Source: CALARM01 sp964431735 (GTDB lineage Bacteria > Vulcanimicrobiota > SpSt-956 > JAKJGF01). From it: DNA of 64,000 nt. Position 1 is the stretch's first letter. Each line of letters begins with the position of its first letter. Positions 45,464 through 53,182 of this stretch are shown here, one piece after another. The notes beneath the pieces were generated by a model, which searched no databases, was not told where the DNA came from, and worked only from the letters and a program-made list of their open reading frames with translations. Location of the stretch: assembly GCA_964431735.1 (NCBI GenBank), contig CAYSLJ010000009.1, positions 8,283 through 72,282 on the forward strand. The letters are read 5' to 3'. The position numbers and the translations under genes are program-made.

Positions 45464-46312
45464 CTATAGATTACCTCGATTTGTAATTCTTAAAAAAACT
45501 TCTTCCAGTTTTGGTTCTTCAGAGTGTATGGACAGAAGAATTTTACTGTTAAAAAATTCTTTTATTTTATCTCCTGTATCATTGCAATCTACAGGTAAAG
45601 ATATTACTCTGGCAATACCATTTTCTTCTATTTTAACATTAACTGTTCTTGAAGAATAAAGACTTTTAAGACTCTCTGTTCTGTCAAGAGCAATTATAGT
45701 GCCTCTGTCTATTATAGCCACACGGTTGCACAGTAACTCTGCTTCTTCCAGATAATGAGTTGTAAGAAATACAGTAACCCCTTCTTTACTCAGATTTAAA
45801 ATCATATTTCTGATCTGATGAGCCGAATGAGGGTCAAGACCGCTTGAAGGTTCATCCAGAAACATTACTGACGGTTTATGTAAAAGCGCACGTGCTATAA
45901 GAAGACGCTGTTTCATTCCCCGGGAATAATGCTGCACTGATTCTTTTGCTCTATGTGACAGTTCAACTATATCCAGGACTTCATAAACCCTCTTCTGTGA
46001 TACTCTGTAAAGTCTTCTGAAGAGCTCCAGATTATTTATACCGCTCAATCTATGATAGAGATTTTGATGTTCAAATACTACACCTATATTTTCTTTAAGT
46101 TTTTTTCTATCTTTTATTATATCATAATTACATACAGAAGCTTTACCTGATGTTGGTTTTATCTGACCCGTAAGGATCCTGAGAGTAGTTGTTTTACCTG
46201 CGCCGTTAGGCCCCAGAAAGCCAAATATTTCACCCTTTTCTACCTTAAAAGAAATATTATTTAATGCTGTAATGGTTTTATATTTTTTTGTAACTTCAAT
46301 AACTTCTATCAA
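45464..46312 (-). CDS. ABC transporter ATP-binding protein (ABC-2 export type)
   Basis: 282 residues. Walker A GPNGAGKTTTLRIL, signature SRGMKQRLLIARAL, Walker B PSVMFLDEPSSGLDP and the H-loop LTTHYLEE are all present. The C-terminal 60 residues form the small domain seen in CcmA/NatA-type exporters. The start is TTG at 46312 with GGAG 10 nt upstream. The permease at 43368 is the probable partner. It is separated from the LolD-like gene upstream by a heptamer cassette. Confidence 0.9.
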   Translation of the reverse strand: MIEVIEVTKKYKTITALNNISFKVEKGEIFGFLGPNGAGKTTTLRILTGQIKPTSGKASVCNYDIIKDRKKLKENIGVVFEHQNLYHRLSGINNLELFRRLYRVSQKRVYEVLDIVELSHRAKESVQHYSRGMKQRLLIARALLHKPSVMFLDEPSSGLDPHSAHQIRNMILNLSKEGVTVFLTTHYLEEAELLCNRVAIIDRGTIIALDRTESLKSLYSSRTVNVKIEENGIARVISLPVDCNDTGDKIKEFFNSKILLSIHSEEPKLEEVFLRITNRGNL

Positions 46313-46333
46313 AAGTTTCTGGCTCCATGTTTT

Positions 46334-46424
46334 AGCGTGATGCGTGATGCGTGATGCGCGTTTTCACCGATACCGGGCCGACCATCTTTCACTCTTTCAC
46401 TCTTTCACTCTTCACTCTTTCACA
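46334..46424 (-). repeat. Composite heptamer cassette (LolD-like gene to ABC-2 ATPase)
   Basis: On the minus strand GTGTGAAAGAGTGAAGAGTG units start in the stop of the LolD-like gene, with some 8-bp spacing (GTGAAAGA). They are followed by GGTCGGCCCGGTATCGGTG and then GCATCAC units. It ends about 20 bp before the TTG start of the next gene. The GTCACGC block is missing. Confidence 0.65.
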
Positions 46425-47097
46425 CCAGTGTTCCCCTGAGCTGTCCGTTTTCAAGATAAAAAATACGATTGGCCACACTTGCAGATTTCGGGTCATGAGT
46501 GACCATGATAAGAGTAACTTCCTGTGTTTCATTTATAGAACGTAAAACCTGCATTATTTCTCTACTGGTTTTTGCATCCAGATTACCTGTAGGTTCGTCT
46601 GCCAGCAAAAGTCCCGGTTTATTGGCAAGGGCTCTTGCAATAGCCACTCTCTGCTGCTGCCCGCCTGACAGATTTGACGGTTTATCATCTTTTTTCTCTT
46701 CCAGTCCTACTACACGTAAAAGGGCCAGTGCTCTTGCTTCTCTCTGTCCTTTAAATGTATCTCCAAGCTGCATGGGAAGAATAATATTTTCTATGACTGT
46801 AAGCGTGGGAAGCAAATTGTAATTTTGAAAAACAAAACCTATATTATAAAGTCTTATCTTCTCTCTTGTAGCTTCATCTGCCTCTGAAACATCTACATTA
46901 TCAAGATAAATACTGCCGAAAGTAGGATTATCTATACAGCCCAGTAAAAAAAGAAGTGACGATTTACCACAGCCGGAAGAGCCCATGATTGCGATAAAAT
47001 CGCCCTTTTCAACGGTAAGACTCGCATTATCTATAACCTTGATAATGCCGGCAGAAGCTTCAAAATATTTTCTTAAATTCTGTACTCTTACATTCAT
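46420..47097 (-). CDS. LolD/MacB-type ABC transporter ATP-binding protein
   Basis: 225 residues. Walker A GSSGCGKSSLLFLLG, signature LSGGQQQRVAIARAL, Walker B GLLLADEPTGNLD and H-loop VTHDP are intact. The short length and FQNYNLLPTLTVIENI are typical of the MacB/LolD group that powers lipoprotein sorting or mechanotransmission rather than passage through the membrane. The FtsX-like permease gene 90 bp upstream on the same strand is its evident partner. Confidence 0.9.
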   Translation of the reverse strand: MNVRVQNLRKYFEASAGIIKVIDNASLTVEKGDFIAIMGSSGCGKSSLLFLLGCIDNPTFGSIYLDNVDVSEADEATREKIRLYNIGFVFQNYNLLPTLTVIENIILPMQLGDTFKGQREARALALLRVVGLEEKKDDKPSNLSGGQQQRVAIARALANKPGLLLADEPTGNLDAKTSREIMQVLRSINETQEVTLIMVTHDPKSASVANRIFYLENGQLRGTLV

Positions 47098-47102
47098 TAA
47101 TA

Positions 47103-47190
47103 ATCGTGACGCATGACGCGTGACGCGTGACGCGTGATACTATTATCACCGGTCACCGGTCACTGATCGCTGGTCACTGTTAAACTCACT
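47103..47190 (-). repeat. Heptamer array between FtsX-like permease and LolD-like gene
   Basis: On the minus strand GTGAGTT, then GTGACCA, GTGACCG, GTGACCG and GTGATAA units begin at the permease stop. They are followed by GTCACGC and GCATGAC-type units reaching the LolD-like start. GGTGACCGGTGA makes a small internal palindrome. Confidence 0.6.
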
Positions 47191-48349
47191 CCCATCTCAA
47201 AGCCTTTATAATATCCATTCTGGAAGCTATAAAAGCAGGTATTAAAGCACCTAAAAGACCCACTCCTATGGAAAGAGCCAGCGCTTCAAGGACTAATTTC
47301 ACAGTAACCTGTGACACAGGGAAAGACAGTCTCAACAGTGTAACAATGGCATCATTGAAAAGACCTGCTCCCAGATACCCCAGGATAATACCGAGAATTC
47401 CTCCTATAGTGGAAAGAAAAAGAGATTCACATAAAACCATGCCGAAGATAAAAAATCTGGATGCTCCTATAGCCCTGAGTGTTCCGAACTCATCCATTCT
47501 TTCATAGGTGGACATAAGCATCGTATTCATAGAAGCAGTTATAGCAATTAATATTCCTATAGCTGAAATAGCATACTGAAGAAGCCTTACAAGATCGACA
47601 AAATGATTGGCATCTCCAAGATACTCGGCTTTAGTCTTTACTGAAATACCTTTTATAGTTAAAATCTGCTTGATTATCTTTTCCATATCGGGATTTGCCA
47701 GATTATCTTCAAGTTGAATCCATATTTCCTGAACACCGTTGGCTTTTTGAGCCGCCAGTGCATCTTCGAGAGAAATAAAACAGGCATAATCCTCAAAACT
47801 TGACACGCCGTAGTTTTTTCCTACTACAGTAAACTCTGTCTCCGATATAGGAAATACACCGCCTTTATCAATATTCAGCACCTTTGATATCTGAGGACCT
47901 ATTATAAGCTGGTGACTCGCCTGAATGGTTTCTCCGTCCTGAATTTCAAGCTTCGGAAAAAATACATTCATTTTTTCCGGGTTTATACCCCATACAACAA
48001 CACCCATTTTATCTTCCCCGACAGATGCCAGTAATCTTGTTATACCTGTTACCTCTTTTATTCCCTGTATGGACGTTATCTGTTCAATGGCTTCACATGG
48101 TATTGTAAGATAACCGCTGCCTATGGCTCCCATAGAACCGGCAGGTAAAAAAGATGTAGATTTAGGAATTACATAAAGACTTACCGATTGAAGATTTATT
48201 TCATAATTCAATCTTTCATAAAGCCCTTCGGCAATGGAGACGAGTGATATTGTAGCGGCAACTGCAAGGAGCACTCCTATTATAGTCAGAGCACTTCTTT
48301 CTTTTTTCCTGGTAACATTCTTCTGAGCCAGGGATATAAAAACAAACAT
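47186..48349 (-). CDS. FtsX/MacB-like ABC transporter permease
   Basis: 387 residues. There is one N-terminal helix (about 18-40), a large periplasmic MacB-type domain (about 45-250), and three C-terminal helices with the conserved FtsX segment MNTMLMSTYERMDEFGTLRAIGASRFFIFG. The last residues are KALRWE, as in many MacB-like permeases. With the ATPase at 46420 it forms a type VII ABC system; likely roles are lipoprotein release or envelope stress functions. The substrate is not deducible. Confidence 0.88.
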   Translation of the reverse strand: MFVFISLAQKNVTRKKERSALTIIGVLLAVAATISLVSIAEGLYERLNYEINLQSVSLYVIPKSTSFLPAGSMGAIGSGYLTIPCEAIEQITSIQGIKEVTGITRLLASVGEDKMGVVVWGINPEKMNVFFPKLEIQDGETIQASHQLIIGPQISKVLNIDKGGVFPISETEFTVVGKNYGVSSFEDYACFISLEDALAAQKANGVQEIWIQLEDNLANPDMEKIIKQILTIKGISVKTKAEYLGDANHFVDLVRLLQYAISAIGILIAITASMNTMLMSTYERMDEFGTLRAIGASRFFIFGMVLCESLFLSTIGGILGIILGYLGAGLFNDAIVTLLRLSFPVSQVTVKLVLEALALSIGVGLLGALIPAFIASRMDIIKALRWE

Positions 48350-48507
48350 TTAATCATCTCTTTATAAGTGAGTGGTGAGTAGTGAGTAGAGAATTACTGC
48401 TCTTTACTCTACAGATAAAATTCCTTTGTTACGACAGGAGAGTTCGCCGTGTCCTGTGGAAATCCTTCTGTGTAAAAAAGTTATTGACCCGGTTATCAGC
48501 CTTTTAT
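48350..48507. other. Short intergenic region with GTGAGTN units and a hairpin
   Basis: GTGAGTG, GTGAGTA and GTGAGTA units are at about 48366-48387. A hairpin with arms ACAGGA and TCCTGT (about 48434-48457) is present. Nothing else is seen. Confidence 0.4.
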
Positions 48508-49371
48508 TTATGAAGAAAGACTGAAAGGATCACTTTCAAGTTCTTTAAGTATATAAGATTTGAAGTTCTTAAGTGTATCTATACATGCCTCCTGTTTCAG
48601 GGGACCAAATTTACTGATTTGAACCATCAAAGAAGTCATTTCCATGAGATTTTTAAATTCTTCCGATGTATCATGCTCTTCTATCACATCTTTCATATAA
48701 CCGAGAAGTGTGTTTATATCATTTTTCTCATACGATTTTTCTATCATAGTTCTTTCTATAATATGAAGAAAAAGTTTATAAATCATATTACTCAATCTGT
48801 TTCCTGAAATTGCCATAGCTGCCTGTTTTGCCAGAATTGCCAGAATCTCTATATCTTCTTTAGAAAATCTGTCATTATCTTTATTTATTACCTCCAGGAC
48901 CCCTATGACTTTTTCCGATAATTCCATAGGAACTGCAAGGATTGAGCGTGTTTCATAATCTATCTCTTTACTTATAGCAGGGTCAAAAAGTTCGTCATCT
49001 TCCACAGAACTGACACATACAGGCTGTCCATGAAGAGCTACATAACCGGCAATTCCCTTACCGAGAGGAAACCTTTTGTCTTTAAGTTTTTCAGATTTCT
49101 CACCTTTTACTACTGCAAAATAAAGTTCTTCCCGTTCTTCATCTACAAGCAGTATTGAACCTGCATCGGTATTTGTAACCTTAAGAGCAACATCCATAAT
49201 AGAATCTGCAAGATCCTTTTCCTCAAATTCCAACGCCAGTTTTGAAGTTACTGTCACGAGAGAAAGAATGTCTTTCAGGCTTCTCTTAACTCTCACATCT
49301 TCATCAATTTTTTTTTCAGGAGGTCCGTAAGAAGGAAAAGAAGTCTCTCGATATAAATCTTTATCAGCCAT
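48508..49371 (-). CDS. GAF-domain protein
   Basis: 287 residues, soluble. A GAF domain at about 45-195 (LADSIMDVALKVTNTDAGSILLVDEEREELYFAV ... ILAVPMELSEKVIGVLEVINK) is followed by a helical C-terminal region (about 200-287) with no output motif I recognise. GAF domains bind small ligands such as cyclic nucleotides. AAAGGT precedes the ATG. It stands alone, divergent from the subtilase gene. Confidence 0.8.
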   Translation of the reverse strand: MADKDLYRETSFPSYGPPEKKIDEDVRVKRSLKDILSLVTVTSKLALEFEEKDLADSIMDVALKVTNTDAGSILLVDEEREELYFAVVKGEKSEKLKDKRFPLGKGIAGYVALHGQPVCVSSVEDDELFDPAISKEIDYETRSILAVPMELSEKVIGVLEVINKDNDRFSKEDIEILAILAKQAAMAISGNRLSNMIYKLFLHIIERTMIEKSYEKNDINTLLGYMKDVIEEHDTSEEFKNLMEMTSLMVQISKFGPLKQEACIDTLKNFKSYILKELESDPFSLSS

Positions 49372-49498
49372 AATTTTACCTTTCAGAAATATATTAGCTG
49401 TCAGCTTTTTATTACCAGGACACTAACAATTATATCATTATAGTCAAGAAAAAGAAAGTAATACAAGGATTCTTTTGCTGTTTATGGAATAAATAGAT

Positions 49499-50272
49499 AT
49501 GAATGAATCTGTTGAGTCAGAGAAAAATCTTTATTCTATAATAACACCTGAAATAGCCTGGGGCGAAAGCAAAGGTAAAGGTGTTAAAATAGCCATAGTT
49601 GACAGCGGTATAGACTCATATCACCCTGACCTGAAAGATTCTGTTACAGGCGGTGTGGAAATATCCATTGACAGGGAAAAAAATATACATATTATCACTC
49701 CTGATATAATAACAGACTCTTTCGGTCATGGCACAGCCTGTGCCGGTATAATAAAGAGGCTGGCGCCGGAAGCGGAACTTTACAGCATAAAGGTCACTGC
49801 ATCGGGAAGAGGAAAAGGGGAAGTATTTCTTGCAGGGTTGAAATGGGCCATAGATAATAATATGCATGTAATAAATCTGAGTCTCGGCACAACAAGCAGT
49901 ATTTATACGGGACGATTTTTTAAACTCCTTGAAGATGCCTACTATAAAGGCAATATAATAGTGACAGCAGCAAACAACCTTCCCTCTCCCAGTCTCCCTT
50001 CCGTATTTTCTTCCGTCATAGCAGTTTCTTATGATGATTTTAAAGATGATTTCTCTTTTGTATACCACCCCAATAATAAGATAGAATTCGATGCTCCCGG
50101 CATATATGTAAAAACCACCTGGCCGGGAGGAGGATACAGGAAAATGACAGGCACAAGTTTTGCCGCTCCTCATATATCGGGGTTGACTGCATTGATTTTA
50201 TCAAAATATCCCGGCCTTATGGCCTTTCAGGTAAAGGCTATATTGAGTTTTATGGGGAAAAAGAAGGCTTAA
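49499..50272 (+). CDS. Subtilisin-family (S8) serine peptidase without signal peptide
   Basis: 257 residues. The catalytic triad is complete: Asp in AIVDSGIDSYHPDL (about 36), His in FGHGTACAGI (about 77) and Ser in GTSFAAPHISG (about 218). The oxyanion Asn is in VTAANN. There is no signal peptide, propeptide or extra domain, and the length is close to the minimal catalytic core, so it is probably intracellular. No ribosome binding site is seen before the ATG at 49499. The last residues (KKKA) end soon after the final helix. The neighbours do not suggest a substrate. Confidence 0.88.
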   Translation: MNESVESEKNLYSIITPEIAWGESKGKGVKIAIVDSGIDSYHPDLKDSVTGGVEISIDREKNIHIITPDIITDSFGHGTACAGIIKRLAPEAELYSIKVTASGRGKGEVFLAGLKWAIDNNMHVINLSLGTTSSIYTGRFFKLLEDAYYKGNIIVTAANNLPSPSLPSVFSSVIAVSYDDFKDDFSFVYHPNNKIEFDAPGIYVKTTWPGGGYRKMTGTSFAAPHISGLTALILSKYPGLMAFQVKAILSFMGKKKA

Positions 50273-50424
50273 GAGTCAATTTTTAATTATAAACTTTTTG
50301 CAGGAAAAGATCAAATCCTCCAGGCACTGTAGAAACTCCATATGTTCTGTGATATAATAAATATATAGATCTTTCTCATAGAAAGGATTGCCGGGATTAT
50401 TTATAGAACAGGAGATAGATAATA

Positions 50425-51324
50425 ATGAAATCCGACGATATAAAGATTGCCCATGCCAATTATGATATAGTGTTCAAATCTCTCACAGGGTTATTTAAAG
50501 ACCAGACTCTGGAATTCTACGGTCTTAAAACTGCTCCTATCGTAAGGGCAGAACCGGCAGAACTCCCTCAAATACAGATAGACGAAAGACGTATGGATTT
50601 TGTCTTTTATCTGTCAGATGATTCATTTATGCACATTGAGTTTCAAACAACAGTAAAAGAGGATGACCTGTTGAGATTTAAACTATATGATACACTTCTT
50701 TATGAACAGAAAAGAAAACCTGTTAGAACTGCCGTTATTTATGGAGCAGGTATAAACAGCGCTCCCGTATTTCTTGATCACGGCTCTATAAAATATATTG
50801 TAGAACCTGTCTTTATGGGGAATTATGACGGCGATAAAACATATAATGAACTGGTGGAAAAAATTAATTCACGAATTACATTGACCATACAGGATAAATT
50901 AAATCTCATATTTCTTCCTCTTATGAGAAATTCTGTAGATAAATCTCAAAGGGCTATAGAAGCTATAGAATTAGCTCAGAAAGTGGAAGATAAAAATGAA
51001 CAACTCTTTTTAATAGGATGTCTGGTTGGTATATCAGACAAATTTATTGATGAAGAATATGTAAGGAAAATGCTGGAGGTGTTACGTATGACAAGGGTTA
51101 TGCAGGCATTATATAAAGAATTTAAAGAAGAAGGAATAAAAGAAGGAATAGAAAAAGGAATAGAAAAAGGAATAGAAAAAGGAATAGAAAAAGGAATAGA
51201 AAAAAATAGATTGGAAATGGCACATAAGATGCTGGAAGATAACATTGACATCAATCTGATCGTAAAATATACAGGCCTTATGATTGAGGAAATTAAAGAA
51301 TTATTGAAAGATGACAGGGATTAA
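50425..51324 (+). CDS. Rpn-family PD-(D/E)XK nuclease/putative transposase, copy 1 (intact)
   Basis: 299 residues. The nuclease core includes RMDFVFYLSDDSFMHIEFQ, giving the Asp and E-x-Q metal site of Rpn/YhgA-type recombination-promoting nucleases, and a KLYDTLLYEQKRKPV helix. The C-terminal part has a run of GIEK repeats encoded by a 12-bp minisatellite (about 51132-51203), which could vary in number without changing frame. The final segment MLEDNIDINLIVKYTGL recurs in the other Rpn copies of this window. GGAGAT precedes the ATG. Copy 2 lies 545 bp downstream, with the same 100-bp upstream leader, so this is a tandem duplication. Confidence 0.82.
   Translation: MKSDDIKIAHANYDIVFKSLTGLFKDQTLEFYGLKTAPIVRAEPAELPQIQIDERRMDFVFYLSDDSFMHIEFQTTVKEDDLLRFKLYDTLLYEQKRKPVRTAVIYGAGINSAPVFLDHGSIKYIVEPVFMGNYDGDKTYNELVEKINSRITLTIQDKLNLIFLPLMRNSVDKSQRAIEAIELAQKVEDKNEQLFLIGCLVGISDKFIDEEYVRKMLEVLRMTRVMQALYKEFKEEGIKEGIEKGIEKGIEKGIEKGIEKNRLEMAHKMLEDNIDINLIVKYTGLMIEEIKELLKDDRD
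51132..51203 (+). repeat. 12-bp coding minisatellite (GIEK repeats)
   Basis: GGAATAGAAAAA is repeated about five times in tandem, after one variant unit (GGAATAAAAGAA). Each unit adds Gly-Ile-Glu-Lys to a coiled linker of the Rpn protein. Confidence 0.75.
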
Positions 51325-51420
51325 TGGGATGGAAAGGATTACCGGGATTTTTTTGTCTGCATCACAGATGACACGGATTATTGGATTACACGGATTTATT
51401 TTTCCCGGAATTAAATTATG

Positions 51421-51530
51421 TTGTCAGAACTCGGATATATCGGATTAACGGATGAGTCGGATACTTCTCCCTTACTCTATCTTATCAATCCGATATATCC
51501 GATAAATCCGACGCATCCGAGTTCTGACAA
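51421..51530. repeat. Large inverted repeat (16-bp perfect outer arms)
   Basis: The outer arms TTGTCAGAACTCGGAT and ATCCGAGTTCTGACAA are perfectly complementary, and the inner ATCGGATTAACGGATGAGTC-type sequence also pairs imperfectly with ATATATCCGATAAATCCGAC. It may be a palindromic intergenic repeat or a terminator-like fold. Confidence 0.6.
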
Positions 51531-51612
51531 TGGAAGCTACTGCCGGATGGAGAAATAGATATCCTATCCATTTCTATTATCCATCCAAACAGCAGACGAG
51601 ATTTTTTTCTAT

Positions 51613-51712
51613 ATGTTCAATGTTTAAATAATTTATATCCCCTTAATATATAAGAGTCAAAATTTTGCATTTTTCCAAAAAAATTTTAATTTTTTTATTT
51701 TTTATCAGATCT
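51613..51712. repeat. AT-rich repeat, copy 1
   Basis: Begins atatgttcaatgtttaaata and continues ttatatccccttaatatata, then agagtcaaa and T/A runs. The same sequence begins at about 60016, and a diverged copy is at about 63755-63828. It lies just upstream of Rpn copy 2. Confidence 0.65.
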
Positions 51713-51869
51713 ATTCAGGAAATAAAACTCTGATAACTGTCCTGAAGCAAAGGACAGAAAGAGTCTTCTCACTGTAGAAACTCCATATATTCTGTGATAT
51801 AATAAATATATAGATCTTTCTCATAGAAAGGATTGCCGGGATTATTTATAGAACAGGAGATAGATAATA

Positions 51870-52745
51870 ATGAAATCCGATGATATAAAGATTGCCCATG
51901 CCAATTATGATATAGTATTTAAATCTCTCACAGGCCTGTTTAAAGACCAGACTCTGGAATTCTAGGGTCTTAAAACTGCTCCTATTGTACGGGCAGAACC
52001 GGCAGAACTGCCTCAGATACAGATAGATGAAAGACGTATGGATTTTGTATTTTACCTTTCTGATGATTCATTTATGCACCTTGAATTCCAGACAACAGTG
52101 AAAGAAGATGACCTCTTAAGATTCAAGCTCTATGATACACTTCTTTACGAACAGAAAAGAAAACCTGTCAGGACTGCCGTTATTTATGGAGCAGGTATAA
52201 ACAGTGCTCCCATATTCCTGGATCATGGTTCTATAAAATATATTGTAGAACCGGTTTTTATGGGTAATTATGACGGTGATAAAACATATAATGAACTGGT
52301 GGAAAAAATTAATGCAGGACTTACATTAACCATACAGGATAAATTAAATCTCATATTTCTTCCTCTTATGAGAAATTCTGTAGAGAAATCTCAAAGAGCT
52401 ATAGAGGCTATAGAATTGGCACAAAAAGTGGAAGATAAAAACGAACAGATATTTTTAATAGGCTGTCTTGTAGGCATATCAGATAAATTCATTGATGAAG
52501 AATATGTAAAAAAAATGCTGGAGGTGTTACGTATGACAAGAGTTATGCAGGCTTTATATAAAGAATTTAAACAGGAAGGAATAGAAGAAGGCAAAAAAGA
52601 AGGCATGGAAAAAGGTATGGAAAAAGGGAAAATGGAAACGGCACAAAAGATGCTGGAAGATAAGGTTGATATAAATTTAATCGTAAAATATACAGGACTT
52701 ATGATAGAAGAAATTAAAGAATTGATAAAAAACGACAGGGATTAA
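51870..52745 (+). pseudogene. Rpn-family nuclease, copy 2, with in-frame TAG at codon 32
   Basis: The frame from ATG 51870 aligns throughout with copy 1, but codon 32 is TAG (51963-51965) where copy 1 has TAC (Tyr). The rest is open to 52745. A start at the ATG at 52038 would still include MDFVFYL and LEFQ of the nuclease core, so a shortened product is possible. The C-terminal minisatellite is replaced by a degenerate EGIEEGKKEGMEKGMEKGKM run. Confidence 0.8.
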
Positions 52746-53043
52746 CGGGATGGATCACGGATTAAAAGGATTACACGGATGACACGGATTATTGGTTACA
52801 CTGATTTATTTTTCCCGGAATTAATCTCAATCCATAAATTTTCTTCAATCCCACAGGATAAACTTATCCCCCAATCCATATGGCAGAATCCTTTTCCATC
52901 TTTCGAGCCTGTTTAAGCCTACCAGACGAAAAAGGGGATATATATTTGTCCGGCAGAGCCGGAGCAGGATTACAGCCTGGACAGGTTGTTGATCTGGAAT
53001 AGAGTCCTTAAACCATATTCTTCTGACATATAATTAACCTGTG
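52746..53043. other. Intergenic region downstream of the DGR template repeat
   Basis: GGATTA/ACACGGATT tracts (52741-52815) resemble the sequence after Rpn copy 1. The rest (52820-53043) shows no gene. The DGR transcript (minus strand) should continue into this region past the template repeat. I see no clear terminator. Confidence 0.4.
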
Positions 53044-53165
53044 CTGACAGGACGGAAACCCAGGTTGTTGTTGCGGTTATCAGGCGTGTTGTTGTTGCGG
53101 TTCGCCGACCGGCAGTTATCGGGATTATTGTTCCAGCTGCCGCCGCGTTTGACACGGTTAGCGCC
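53044..53165 (-). repeat. DGR template repeat (TR)
   Basis: 122 bp, starting 17 bp after the stop of the reverse transcriptase on the minus strand. It aligns without gaps to the variable repeat at 55223-55344. I count 20 mismatches, and every one is at a T of the plus strand, that is an adenine of the TR coding strand. 34 TR adenines lie in the span, so 14 are unchanged. Read in the target frame, the TR is full of AAC/AAT codons (RGGSWNNNPDN, RNNNTPDNRNNN), the form that gives most diversity under adenine mutagenesis. The last 21 bp before the mismatch-free end (53044-53064) are identical, as expected for the initiation-of-homing site. Confidence 0.95.
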
Positions 53166-53182
53166 TGTAACGACTGTACCCC

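Larger units (their letters stand above)
51325..51869. other. Intergenic region between Rpn copies: inverted repeat, GGATTA-type repeats, AT-rich element
   Basis: After the first Rpn gene come GGATTA/CACGGATT-type tracts (51325-51400), similar to the tail of copy 2 (52741-52820). A perfect 16-bp inverted repeat TTGTCAGAACTCGGAT / ATCCGAGTTCTGACAA is at 51421-51436 and 51515-51530. The AT-rich repeat is at about 51613-51712. From about 51772 to the ATG at 51870 the sequence repeats the leader of copy 1 almost exactly, including a TATAAT-like box. Confidence 0.6.

Noticed and set aside
4803..47190. Heptamer arrays as CRISPR arrays
   Set aside because: Units are 7 bp, tandem and degenerate, with no spacer-repeat pattern of 20-40 bp and no cas genes.
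52970..53155. 61-codon open frame rich in Asn/Thr codons on the minus strand
   Set aside because: It lies over the DGR template repeat, which is a non-coding RNA template; its codon pattern is a by-product.
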